From NCBI GenBank assembly GCA_003241965.1, contig QBMB01000044.1:1-36239 (forward strand): DNA of 36,239 bases, read 5' to 3'. The stretch's first letter is position 1, and each line of letters begins with the position of its first letter. Positions 23,594 through 31,468 of this stretch are shown piece after piece. Origin of the DNA: Burkholderiales bacterium. GTDB taxonomy: Bacteria; Pseudomonadota; Gammaproteobacteria; Burkholderiales; Burkholderiaceae_C. Under the pieces are notes generated by a model. It was not told the DNA's origin and did no database searches. It was given only the letters and a program-made list of their open reading frames with translations. Both the position numbers and the translations under genes were made by a program.

Positions 23594-25141
23594 TCACAGG
23601 GTGCCTTTGGTCCACGGGCCGGTGATGGCCAGCGTGACGCCGGTGTAGAGGTTGACGAACAGCACACGACCGTCGGGGCTGAACACGCTGCCCGCCCATT
23701 CGGTGTTGCGCTGGTTGCCGGCGGTAGCGCCGGTTTTGCCCACGGCGTCGAGCTGGGCGCGCGTGAAGTTGTAGTTGTGCTTGGCGAAGATGTAGCTGCG
23801 GCCGTTGGGCGCCAGCACCTTGAGGTGTTGCGACACGATGGCCGCGCTGGTGGGGCTGCCGTCGCCACCGTCTTCGTTGAACAGCAGTCCACCACGCGGG
23901 CTGATGCAGATGTTGTCGGGCGAGTTGCCCACCACACGATCGCGGCTCACGAAGATGGCCTTGAGCACCATGGTGGCCAGGTCCAGCGACCAGATCACGC
24001 CGGCGCGGGCAGGTGCCGTGGCGGTGGCGGAGCTGGTGGCCTTGTCGGTGAAGAACACCACACCGTTGGCGACCCAGCAACCCTCGTTGGCGCCGAAGAT
24101 GGCGCCGCCGTTGGCATAGGCACCACGGAACGGGCCGCTGCCCGTAACGGTGCCCGCCGTGGTGCTGATGGATGCGCGGTCGGCATCGGGATCGGCGATC
24201 TCAACCCAATCGCACTGGAACTCCTGGCACAGCGTGGGATAGCGCAGATCGGCACCGGGCTGTCCGCGCACGGCCAGGCCCTGCATGCGGCCACCCTCGT
24301 GCAGTGAGCCCAGGCCACCGTTGATGTTGTTCGGCAGGAAACGGTACAAGGTGTTCGCACTGCCCTGGTCTTCCGTGAGGTACCAGTAGCCGGTGTCCAG
24401 GTCGAGCGCGCTGGCTTCGTGCGCCATGCGGCCCATGTCGACGATGGGGGTCACATTGGCCGCGTTCTGGCTGGTATCGGCCGGGATCTCGAAGATGTAG
24501 CCGTGCTTCTTGCCGGTGGTGCTGATGCTGTTGCTGCCGATTTCTTCGTTGCTGAGCCAGCTGCCCCAGCTCGACGAGCCGCCAGCACAGGGGCGGTAGA
24601 TGCCGCCGAAGGTGGCGTAGCTTTCCACCCAGTTGCCGTCGCGGAACACCAGGTTGGTGTTGCCACCGATCTGGTAGCTGCCGCCGGTCAAGCCGGTGTC
24701 GTACTTGGCCACGGCGGCACGGCCAGCGCCGATCATGTTGTTGGCGTTGGTGGACAGGGCCTGCTCGTGGTTGCGCACCAGGATGATTTCGCTGCTGCGG
24801 CCGACACGGCGCGACACCACCACGCCCATGCCGTCGTGTGCGCCCGGTGTTGGCAGGCCGTCGCTCATGACGTCGCCGCGCCAGCCGTAACTCTTGTAGG
24901 TGAAACCGGCGGGCAGTTCGATCAGGGGCAGGCCCGTGGTGATGTCGTTCACAGGCGCCGTGGGGCCGTAGGGGCTGGCGACCACGGAGGACGCATCGGC
25001 CGGCGCGCAGTTGCTGCCGTAGCCTTGGTCAATGGTGTTGGCCATTGCGGTGACGGGGCCGGTGAACGCTGCGGTGATGGCTGCGGCACCGCCACCGATC
25101 AACAGGTTGCGGCGGGAGAGTTCGGGTTGCTGGTCGGACAT
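23594..25141 (-). CDS. PhoX-family (DUF839) Tat-exported alkaline phosphatase-like protein
   Basis: A 515-aa protein of the PhoX/DUF839 family; characterised PhoX enzymes are Ca/Fe-dependent phosphomonoesterases. It has a Tat-type signal (SRRNLLIGGGAAAITAAF, residues 9-26). Family blocks include ILVRNHEQ, CAGGSSSWGSWLSNEEIG, AHEASALDLDTGYWYLTEDQ and GLLFNEDGGDG. The PhoX core is acid-rich around these, in line with metal binding. Start at the ATG at 25141 (MSDQQPEL), the position that places the twin-arginine motif correctly. It is followed by a PEP-CTERM gene and preceded by a TGGTCC dyad and a TTGACA sequence (25241-25236), a possible -35. Activity and substrate are inferred. Confidence 0.82.
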   Translation of the reverse strand: MSDQQPELSRRNLLIGGGAAAITAAFTGPVTAMANTIDQGYGSNCAPADASSVVASPYGPTAPVNDITTGLPLIELPAGFTYKSYGWRGDVMSDGLPTPGAHDGMGVVVSRRVGRSSEIILVRNHEQALSTNANNMIGAGRAAVAKYDTGLTGGSYQIGGNTNLVFRDGNWVESYATFGGIYRPCAGGSSSWGSWLSNEEIGSNSISTTGKKHGYIFEIPADTSQNAANVTPIVDMGRMAHEASALDLDTGYWYLTEDQGSANTLYRFLPNNINGGLGSLHEGGRMQGLAVRGQPGADLRYPTLCQEFQCDWVEIADPDADRASISTTAGTVTGSGPFRGAYANGGAIFGANEGCWVANGVVFFTDKATSSATATAPARAGVIWSLDLATMVLKAIFVSRDRVVGNSPDNICISPRGGLLFNEDGGDGSPTSAAIVSQHLKVLAPNGRSYIFAKHNYNFTRAQLDAVGKTGATAGNQRNTEWAGSVFSPDGRVLFVNLYTGVTLAITGPWTKGTL

Positions 25142-25255
25142 GGAGCTGACTTTCGTGGGGTTGGACACAGGTGTCAGCTTGGCGCGGTGCATTGAAACCA
25201 CGGTGACAGGCCCGCTGGCGTTTGGCCTTGTTATGTGTCAACTGTTCCACGGGCA

Positions 25256-25271
25256 TGGTCCGATCGGCTCA
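25256..25271. promoter_or_regulatory. Conserved dyad TGGTCCGATCGGCTCA, site 2
   Basis: It lies 115 bp upstream of the phoX-like start, in the gap after dsbC. It is flanked by GGGCA and TGCCC, so the full element GGGCATG...CATGCCC (25251-25276) can fold. Site 5 at 30571 has the same outer GGGCAT/ATGCC arms. TTGACA starts about 22 bp from its centre. Confidence 0.55.
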
Positions 25272-25285
25272 TGCCCACCCGCAGC

Positions 25286-26113
25286 TCAACGGACGCTGGC
25301 CTGCAGCGCTTGCTCGATGGCTGGTGCACCGACCGCACCGGCGATGCGCAGGCCGCTGGGCGTGAACATGGTGGGTGTGCCGCTCACGCGGTACTTGTTG
25401 GCCAGCGCGGTGTTGCGGTCCAGCGCCTGCAGGTCGCATTTCGCCGAGTCCATCAAAGGCGGCATGTCCTTCATCACCTCGTTCCAGGCCTTGCTGCGAT
25501 CGGCCGCGCACCAGATCGCCTCGTTCATCGCACGCGACTGCGGCCCGAGGAAAGAGACCGGAAAGGTGTAGAGCACCAGGTCGGGCACATCCTTGAGCGT
25601 CTGGTGCAGCCGCTTGCAAAACCCGCAGCGCGGATCTTCGAACGTCACCAGCACACGGCCCGGCAGCTCGCGCCCGTTGACGATCTTGATGGCATCGGCC
25701 AGGTCGAGTTGCTGGATGTCCAGCACCGGCGTGGTGGCAACTTCATGCTCTTGCTTGCGCCGGGCCGTCACCGAAGTTCGGGTGGCCACTTCCACCACCT
25801 GCCCATCCACCAGGTGGGTGCCGGTGGAATCGATGTACAGGATGTTGCCGTTGACGATCACTTCAAACAGGCCCGCGATGGGTGACGGTGCGATCGATTC
25901 CACCTTGGCACCCACCAGACGCTCGACCACAGCGGAGAGTGCCTGGGTGTCTGGCGCAGCGGTCTGGGCCGTGGCGGGCACAGCCATCAGGAAGGAAGCG
26001 CAGGCCAGTGCGGCGCTGCAGAACGCGGTGCGCAGGGTGCGGCCTTGGAAGATGCCTTGAAAGAGGCCGGGGAAGATGGCGATGTTCATGGTGCAGGTCT
26101 GTTCGGAGCTCAT
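25286..26113 (-). CDS. DsbC-family thiol:disulfide interchange protein
   Basis: A 275-aa periplasmic protein of the DsbC/DsbG family, which reshuffles wrong disulfides in exported proteins and is kept reduced by DsbD. A signal peptide (hydrophobic core about 28-46, cleavage near AQT) is followed by the cystatin-like dimerisation domain (about 55-125). The thioredoxin fold follows, with active site C163-G-F-C166 and the cis-proline loop GTPTMF near residue 250. The usual DsbC site is CGYC, so Phe replaces Tyr. The start may be 26113 or 26089; neither has a clear Shine-Dalgarno sequence. It is placed between EPS and surface-protein genes, with two TGGTCC dyads upstream, and may serve their export. 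Confidence 0.85.
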   Translation of the reverse strand: MSSEQTCTMNIAIFPGLFQGIFQGRTLRTAFCSAALACASFLMAVPATAQTAAPDTQALSAVVERLVGAKVESIAPSPIAGLFEVIVNGNILYIDSTGTHLVDGQVVEVATRTSVTARRKQEHEVATTPVLDIQQLDLADAIKIVNGRELPGRVLVTFEDPRCGFCKRLHQTLKDVPDLVLYTFPVSFLGPQSRAMNEAIWCAADRSKAWNEVMKDMPPLMDSAKCDLQALDRNTALANKYRVSGTPTMFTPSGLRIAGAVGAPAIEQALQASVR

Positions 26114-26178
26114 GAGCGAGCGGTGCAGGCATGCTGCGCCGCCGATGTGACACCCACCCGAAAACCGCGGCCGCCCGA

Positions 26179-26216
26179 TGATCCGAACGGATGACGACCA
26201 TGGGCCAAACGGACCA
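26179..26216. promoter_or_regulatory. Two tandem dyads, sites 3 and 4 (22 bp apart)
   Basis: TGATCCGAACGGATGA (26179-26194) and TGGGCCAAACGGACCA (26201-26216) share the pattern TGnnCC-nAAC-GGAnnA. They are 22 bp apart, two turns of the helix. They fill the dsbC-manC gap, 66-103 bp upstream of dsbC. The even spacing suggests cooperative binding of a dimeric regulator. Confidence 0.58.
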
Positions 26217-26218
26217 TC

Positions 26219-27700
26219 TCAAACCACCGGGCTGCGTCCGTACACGTCCTCGAACCGCACGATGTCATCCTCGCCCAGATACGAACCTGACTGAACTTCA
26301 ATCATCTCCAGGTCAAAGCGGCCCGGGTTCTCCAGCCGGTGCACCTGGCCCAGCGGAATGTAGGTGGACTCGTTTTCGGTGAGCAGGAACTGGCGCTCAC
26401 CGCAGGTGACCTGGGCGGCGCCCTTCACCACAATCCAGTGTTCAGCGCGGTGGTGGTGCATCTGCAGCGACAAGGCCGCGCCGGGTTTCACGAGGATGCG
26501 TTTGACCTGAAACCGGGGCCCGGCGTCCACGCTGTCGTACCAGCCCCAGGGGCGGTGAACCTTGCGGTGCATTTGCCACTCGCCCCGCCCGTCCCGCTTG
26601 AGCTGCTCCACGACCTGCTTCACATCCTGCGCGCGGTCCTTGTGCATCACCAGCACAGCGTCCGCCGTCTCCACCACCACCAGGTTGTCCACCCCGCAGC
26701 AACTCACCAGACGCCGCTGCGACAGCACCAGGGAGTTGTGCGAGTCCACCATGACCACGTCACCGGCCACTGCGTTGCCCTGCGCGTCCTTGGGCAGCGC
26801 TTGCCAGACCGCGTTCCAGGCGCCCACGTCGGACCAGCCTGCCTCCAGTGCCACCACCACACCGGCGGGCAGTGCCGGGTGCCGCGCGCCCTCGCCCACC
26901 AGGCGCTCCATCACCGCGTAGTCGATGGAGTCGCTCGGGCAGGCGGCAAACAAGGCCGCCGGCACGCGCACAAAATCCTGGTCGGTGCTGCGCGAGCTCC
27001 ACGCGGCTTCCACCGCCGCAGCCATGGCCGGCTGGCAGATGTGCAACGCCGACATCCACACCGAAGCCCGCACCATGAACAGGCCCGCATTCCACAGGTG
27101 ATCGCCCGATTGCAGGAAACTCCCGGCCGTCGCGCTGTCGGGTTTTTCAGTAAACCGCCGGATCGACCACGCAAGGCCAGCCGCCCCTGGCTCCAAGGGC
27201 AATTCCTCGCCAAACTGGATGTAGCCATAGGCGGTCTCGGCAGAGGTGGGCTGAACGCCGAACGTCACCATGGCGCCCGCCAGCGCCAGCGGCACCGCCC
27301 GCTGCACAGCCTGGCCGAAGGCCTCCGTGTCCTGCACGATGTGGTCGGCCGGCATCACCAGCAGCAGTGGGTCTTCGTGCTCCTCCAGCGCTTCGAGCGC
27401 AGCCAGCGCCATGGCCGGCGCGGTGTTTCGCCCCATGGGCTCCAGCACGATGCGGCCCGGGCGCTGCATTTGCAGCAACTGCTCGGCGATCACGAAGCGG
27501 TGACCCTCACCGCAGACGATCAAAGGGGGCGCCACGTTCATCCCCGGCAGATCGACCACCCGGCGCAGCGTGGCCTGCAGCAACGAATCGGTGCCAATGA
27601 GGGAGAGCAGCTGTTTTGGATACTGGTCTCGCGACAACGGCCACAGCCGGGTGCCGGAACCACCCGAGAGCACCACGGGCAGGACGGTCAGGGAAGTCAT
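26219..27700 (-). CDS. manC: Mannose-1-phosphate guanylyltransferase / mannose-6-phosphate isomerase
   Basis: A 493-aa bifunctional ManC/AlgA-type enzyme making GDP-mannose for polysaccharide. The N-terminal nucleotidyltransferase has the pyrophosphorylase motif LSGGSGTRLWPLSR (residues 11-24) with YPKQ, plus FTEKPD and WNAGLFMVRA. The C-terminal type II isomerase cupin shows RPWGWYDSVD, then KPGAALSLQMHHHRAEHWIV with its metal-binding Gln/His set. The start at 27700 has GGAG five bases upstream; the longer open frame is the divergent control region. It is divergent from the EPS-initiating transferase across 202 bp. It implies mannose- or GDP-mannose-derived sugars in the EPS. Confidence 0.93.
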   Translation of the reverse strand: MTSLTVLPVVLSGGSGTRLWPLSRDQYPKQLLSLIGTDSLLQATLRRVVDLPGMNVAPPLIVCGEGHRFVIAEQLLQMQRPGRIVLEPMGRNTAPAMALAALEALEEHEDPLLLVMPADHIVQDTEAFGQAVQRAVPLALAGAMVTFGVQPTSAETAYGYIQFGEELPLEPGAAGLAWSIRRFTEKPDSATAGSFLQSGDHLWNAGLFMVRASVWMSALHICQPAMAAAVEAAWSSRSTDQDFVRVPAALFAACPSDSIDYAVMERLVGEGARHPALPAGVVVALEAGWSDVGAWNAVWQALPKDAQGNAVAGDVVMVDSHNSLVLSQRRLVSCCGVDNLVVVETADAVLVMHKDRAQDVKQVVEQLKRDGRGEWQMHRKVHRPWGWYDSVDAGPRFQVKRILVKPGAALSLQMHHHRAEHWIVVKGAAQVTCGERQFLLTENESTYIPLGQVHRLENPGRFDLEMIEVQSGSYLGEDDIVRFEDVYGRSPVV

Positions 27701-27902
27701 GGGGTCTCCGCCAAAAAAAAGCCAATGTAGGTTGCCTGCGTGTGCGCCTGATGACACAACGGAGGCAGCGCTCATCTCTGGCCGACACCGCATTCAAGAT
27801 GTCACAAACGGCGATCAAACTCGGCATCCCAGTTCTGCATCCTTGATCACAGACCGACCGATTTCCGTTCGCTGCGAAGCTTGCTGCACCGAGGGAGCTG
27901 CC
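27701..27902. promoter_or_regulatory. Divergent control region between manC and the EPS transferase gene
   Basis: A 202-bp region with no gene. TGTCACAAACGGCGAT (27800-27815) is a partial match (about 9 of 16) to the TGGTCC dyad. It is about 100 bp from manC and 88 bp from the transferase start, the same distance as in the better sites. No confident -35/-10 pair is visible. Confidence 0.35.
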
Positions 27903-29324
27903 TTGTCCGACACATCCGCTTCAGCCTCATCCACCGGCAACATCCACCGCGACGCGCGAGGCGCCTCCAGCCGCGGCAGCCTGCTGCGCGCGCTGGAAAC
28001 GTCCCTGAGCCCCTTGGTGGGCGTGGCTTGCCTTTGGGCACTGGCCCTGCGCATGGATGGCGGCATCTACACCGAATACTTCCTGCTGGGTCTGGGGGTG
28101 TTTGCCCTCACCTACCCCGGACCTTCGCGCTTGACGCTGTCGCCGCGGGCCACCCTCATCGACGTGCTGCTGAGCTGGGGCACCACCATGGGCCTGCTGC
28201 TCGCCGCCGGCTGGGTGACCGGCTACATGCGCGCGTTTTCGCTGGATGTCATCTCGACCTGGACCGTGATCACGCCGGTGGTCGATGGCGCAGCCTGGTT
28301 CGTGCTGCAGCGAACGGCGCCGGCGCTGGTGCGGCTGCAGGGTCCGCCGGAGCGGGCACTGGTGGTGGGCATGAACCACCAGGGCCTGGCGCTGGCGGAC
28401 AACCTGGGCGCCACCCGGTTCAACAACATCGAGGTGGTGGGATTCGTCGACGACCGAAGCCGCGAACGGCTGCAGGCCGACCCCCGCTTCAGCCTGCTGG
28501 GACGCTTCGATCACCTGACCGAAGTGATCAACAGCCAGCGCATCAGCCTGATCTACATTTCGCTGCCCATGGCTTCCCAGCCGCGCATCCTGAAGATTCT
28601 GGACGACCTCAAGGACACCACAGCATCGATCTACTTCGTGCCCGACATGTTCGTGACCGACCTGATCCAGAGCAAACCCACCGTGTTGTGTGGTGTCCCG
28701 GTCATCTCGGTCTGTGACACCCCCTTCCAGGGTGTCAACGGCCTGCTCAAGCGCGGCAGCGATGTGGTGCTCTCCTCGCTCATTCTGGTGGCACTGGCGC
28801 CGCTGTTGCTGGTGATCGCGCTCGCCGTCAAGCTGGGCTCGCCCGGGCCCGTGATCTTCAAGCAGCGCCGCTATGGCCAGGAGGGTGAAGAGATCGTGGT
28901 CTACAAATTTCGCTCGATGACGGTGGCCGAAGACGGCCCCGACATCCGCCAGGCCCAACGTGACGACAAGCGCATCACGCGCCTGGGCGCCTTCCTGCGC
29001 AAGACCTCGCTGGACGAACTGCCGCAGTTCATCAACGTGCTGCAGGGCCGCATGAGCATCGTGGGCCCACGTCCACACGCCGTGGCTCACAACGAGCTCT
29101 ACCGCAAGCTCATCAAGGGCTACATGGTCCGGCACAAGGTCAAGCCCGGCATCACCGGCTGGGCGCAGGTCAACGGCTTCCGGGGCGAGACCGACACCCT
29201 GGAAAAAATGGAAGGCCGCATCGAACGCGACCTGGACTACCTGCGCAACTGGTCGCTCAAGCTGGACATGCTGATCATCCTCAAGACCGTTCGGCTCGTG
29301 TTCAAGGACCAGTCGGCCTTCTGA
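27903..29324 (+). CDS. EPS-initiating polyprenyl glycosylphosphotransferase (WcaJ/EpsB type)
   Basis: A 473-aa inner-membrane enzyme that would transfer a hexose-1-phosphate, probably glucose-1-P, to undecaprenyl phosphate, the first step of EPS repeat-unit synthesis. The N-terminal third has about four membrane segments. A Rossmann-like middle domain ([18 protein letters not shown], about 155-172) follows, then a further hydrophobic segment (about 288-312) and the catalytic domain. The catalytic domain has [20 protein letters not shown], the [20 protein letters not shown] block and [13 protein letters not shown] start it at a TTG (27903), since GAGGGAG lies five bases upstream, no in-frame ATG is nearby, and 473 aa fits the family length. 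The downstream epsL-like gene begins 2 bases after the stop. Confidence 0.9.
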   Translation: MSDTSASASSTGNIHRDARGASSRGSLLRALETSLSPLVGVACLWALALRMDGGIYTEYFLLGLGVFALTYPGPSRLTLSPRATLIDVLLSWGTTMGLLLAAGWVTGYMRAFSLDVISTWTVITPVVDGAAWFVLQRTAPALVRLQGPPERALVVGMNHQGLALADNLGATRFNNIEVVGFVDDRSRERLQADPRFSLLGRFDHLTEVINSQRISLIYISLPMASQPRILKILDDLKDTTASIYFVPDMFVTDLIQSKPTVLCGVPVISVCDTPFQGVNGLLKRGSDVVLSSLILVALAPLLLVIALAVKLGSPGPVIFKQRRYGQEGEEIVVYKFRSMTVAEDGPDIRQAQRDDKRITRLGAFLRKTSLDELPQFINVLQGRMSIVGPRPHAVAHNELYRKLIKGYMVRHKVKPGITGWAQVNGFRGETDTLEKMEGRIERDLDYLRNWSLKLDMLIILKTVRLVFKDQSAF

Positions 29325-29326
29325 AC

Positions 29327-30550
29327 ATGCACCTCCGTTTTTCAAGCCGCCCTGCGCGCAGGGTTCTCGCACTGCTGGTCATCTGCACAAGTCCCGTGGC
29401 ACTGGCGCAGACCGCGGACGGTCTGACCTTGACCGCAGCCTACTCACTGCGGCACGACGACAACCTGTTTCGCCTGCCCGATGGCGTGGACGCACAAGCC
29501 GCGCTGGGGCGCCCCAGTGCGGCCGAGACCATCGACATCTCGTCCGTGGGGCTGCGCTACGGCAAGAGCCACAGCCTTCAGCGCATCGAGCTGGGCGTGA
29601 GCCTGGTGGACTACCGCTACCGCACCTACAGCCGCCTGGATCTGCTGGCCACCAACTACGACGTCACCTGGCGCTGGGCGCTCACGCCCCGACTGCGCGG
29701 TACGTTGGTGGCAGAGCGGGACGAGAGTGTGAACAGCTTCAACGACACCAGCGTGCTGACCCGCGGCAACCAGCGCGTGCGACGCTACCAGGGCTTTGAC
29801 GCCCAGTACGAGTTGGACGGCCTCTGGCGTCTGGTGGGTGGCGTGCAGAGCACACGCAACCAGAACGAGCAGCCCCTGGTGGGGGAAGACAGCTACACCT
29901 TGCGCTCGGTGGATATGGGCCTGCGCTACGAGGCGCGCTCAGGCAGTTCGGTCACCGCCCGGCTGCGAAACGGCAGCGGCAACACCTTCAACGGTGCCGT
30001 GCTTCCTTCCACCCTGCGCGACGAAGAGTTCAACCAGCGCGAACAGGTGCTCGACGTGCGCTGGCTGCTGAGCGAAAAAACCACCGCCGAGCTCAACCTG
30101 GTGCACTTTGACCGCACCCACGCCCGCCTGGCCCTGCGCGACTACAGCGGCACCAACACGGCGCTCTCGCTGCGCTGGGCCGCCACCGCCAAGACGCTGT
30201 GGACGCTGCAATGGGCCTCCGACCTCTCCAGCTACCAGACCACGAACGCCAGCTACGCCCGCACCGAACGGCTCACCGCCACCGGGCTGTGGCAGGTGGC
30301 GGCACGCACCAGCCTGCAAGCCAGCGTGAGCGAATCGCGCCGCCGTTACCTGGGCGCGCCGCCCGGGCAACAGCCCGACACACAACGCGACGCCACCCGC
30401 GACGCCTCACTGGGCTTGCGCTGGAACGCCACCCGCAACCTCTCGCTCAACGCTTCGCTGCAGCGCACGCAACGCAGCGGGAACCGCCCGGGCATCGCTT
30501 TCTCCAGCACCCAGGCGGTGGTGGGTGTGAGCCTGCTGACGAACCCCTGA
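29327..30550 (+). CDS. epsL: EpsL-like outer-membrane beta-barrel of an EPS/PEP-CTERM locus
   Basis: A 407-aa exported protein. The signal peptide MHLRFSSRPARRVLALLVICTSPVALA is followed by a chain of alternating beta strands with aromatic girdles (LTAAYSLRHDDNLFRLPDG, then RIELGVSLVDYRYRTY). The last strand, ending SSTQAVVGVSLLTNP, lacks the usual final Phe. This resembles the EpsL family found with the EPS/exosortase clusters of betaproteobacteria such as Methylobacillus, where it may help export or anchor the polymer. It is coupled to the transferase gene (2-bp gap). A role in EPS passage is inferred from family and position. Confidence 0.75.
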   Translation: MHLRFSSRPARRVLALLVICTSPVALAQTADGLTLTAAYSLRHDDNLFRLPDGVDAQAALGRPSAAETIDISSVGLRYGKSHSLQRIELGVSLVDYRYRTYSRLDLLATNYDVTWRWALTPRLRGTLVAERDESVNSFNDTSVLTRGNQRVRRYQGFDAQYELDGLWRLVGGVQSTRNQNEQPLVGEDSYTLRSVDMGLRYEARSGSSVTARLRNGSGNTFNGAVLPSTLRDEEFNQREQVLDVRWLLSEKTTAELNLVHFDRTHARLALRDYSGTNTALSLRWAATAKTLWTLQWASDLSSYQTTNASYARTERLTATGLWQVAARTSLQASVSESRRRYLGAPPGQQPDTQRDATRDASLGLRWNATRNLSLNASLQRTQRSGNRPGIAFSSTQAVVGVSLLTNP

Positions 30551-30570
30551 GGCCTCGGCAGCGTCGGGCA

Positions 30571-30586
30571 TCCTCCAAACGGATCA
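30571..30586. promoter_or_regulatory. Diverged dyad TCCTCCAAACGGATCA, site 5
   Basis: It lies about 91-106 bp before the ATG of the next PEP-CTERM gene. The core CCAAACGGA equals that of site 4, and the outer arms GGGCAT/ATGCC equal those of site 2. The left half is degenerate. Between it and the start are small inverted repeats GTAAG-CAAA-CTTAC (30627-30640) and CAACAGG/CCTGTTG (30640-30667), the latter ending next to the Shine-Dalgarno sequence. Confidence 0.45.
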
Positions 30587-30676
30587 ATGCCGTGCCGACT
30601 GCCTGCAAACACCCGCGCAACACACCGTAAGCAAACTTACAACAGGAATATGTTTTCCTGCCTGTTGGAGTCTTTG

Positions 30677-31366
30677 ATGAAAAAGCTTGTTCTTGTCCTG
30701 ACCCTGGTCGCCGCAGCCGCAGGCGCCTCGGCCGCCACCTTCACCAACGTACCCAGTGGCGCGAACACAGGTTCGCCGTTCGCATCCTTCGGCAACTCCC
30801 CGAATCCCAGCGGGGACTCTCCCCAGGTCGGCCAGGTGTTCTCGTTGATCTCGGCAGAAACCTTGTCGTCTTTCAGCTTTTACGCTCTCGGCAACGTGTT
30901 GGCTCCCTTGCAGCTCACTGTGGCCCAGTGGAACCCCGCCACGAACGCCAAAAATCAGTCGGTCAATGTCGTCGGCCCGTCCCTGCTGACCACCTCGGGT
31001 GCCGTCGAGACATTCAATTCGGTTGGCGGTTTCACCACACTCACGTTCGACAACCTCGGGCTGAACCTGAGCTCCGGCACCAAGTACGTCGCCTACCTGA
31101 CCAGCACCGATCCGCTGGTGACGGGCATCCAGTTGTCGCGCACCCAGACGACGCTGGACACGACCGGTTTTGGCATCGGCAACGCTTACCTCAGCACCAT
31201 TCCCGGTCAGGGCTGGCAGTTGCCGTTCAACGGCAACGGTTTCTTGAGCCTGCAGTACACCGCCGTCACCACGCCCGTGCCCGAGCCAGAAACCTACGCC
31301 ATGCTGCTGGCCGGTCTGGGGTTGATGGGAGCCATCTCACGCCGTCGCAAGAATCGGGCGGTCTGA
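30677..31366 (+). CDS. PEP-CTERM surface protein next to EPS genes
   Basis: A 229-aa exported protein. It starts at the ATG at 30677 with GGAG six bases upstream. The signal peptide (MKKLVLVLTLVAAAAGASA) is followed by about 180 residues rich in Ser, Thr, Asn and Gly with beta character (SPFASFGNSPNPSGDSPQVG, QTTLDTTGFGIGNAYLSTIP), and no named domain I can assign. The PEP-CTERM anchor VPEPETYAMLLAGLGLMG with RRRKNRAV closes it. Its position 126 bp after the EpsL-like gene suggests that it is a matrix protein of the same EPS, sorted by an exosortase encoded elsewhere. It seems to have its own promoter region. Confidence 0.85.
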   Translation: MKKLVLVLTLVAAAAGASAATFTNVPSGANTGSPFASFGNSPNPSGDSPQVGQVFSLISAETLSSFSFYALGNVLAPLQLTVAQWNPATNAKNQSVNVVGPSLLTTSGAVETFNSVGGFTTLTFDNLGLNLSSGTKYVAYLTSTDPLVTGIQLSRTQTTLDTTGFGIGNAYLSTIPGQGWQLPFNGNGFLSLQYTAVTTPVPEPETYAMLLAGLGLMGAISRRRKNRAV

Positions 31367-31372
31367 AACAGG

Positions 31373-31455
31373 TTGCGGGCAAGGGTTTACCCGTTAGCAT
31401 AGGAACAAGGGGGGTAGGGGCATTCGCTCCGCACCATGCGTCCCCCCTTTGTTCC
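31373..31455 (+). promoter_or_regulatory. Candidate promoter and long hairpin before the 86-aa gene
   Basis: TTGCGG (31373-31378), 16 bases, then TAGCAT (31395-31400) is a plausible sigma-70 promoter. Directly after it GGAACAAGGGGGG (31402-31414) pairs with CCCCCCTTTGTTCC (31442-31455), a 13-bp stem with one bulge and a 27-nt loop. The stem ends just before the Shine-Dalgarno sequence GAGGAG. It could be a leader structure controlling the next gene or a terminator for the PEP-CTERM gene. Confidence 0.45.
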
Positions 31456-31468
31456 ACGAGGAGTCCCC

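Noticed and set aside
22684-23937. 417-codon minus-strand frame across two PEP-CTERM genes and phoX
   Set aside because: Arg/Pro/His-rich out-of-frame reading; the true genes have signal peptides and PEP-CTERM ends in another frame.
27927-29372. 481-codon minus-strand frame opposite the EPS transferase
   Set aside because: Very rich in His, Gln and Glu, with no family. It mirrors the transferase codons.
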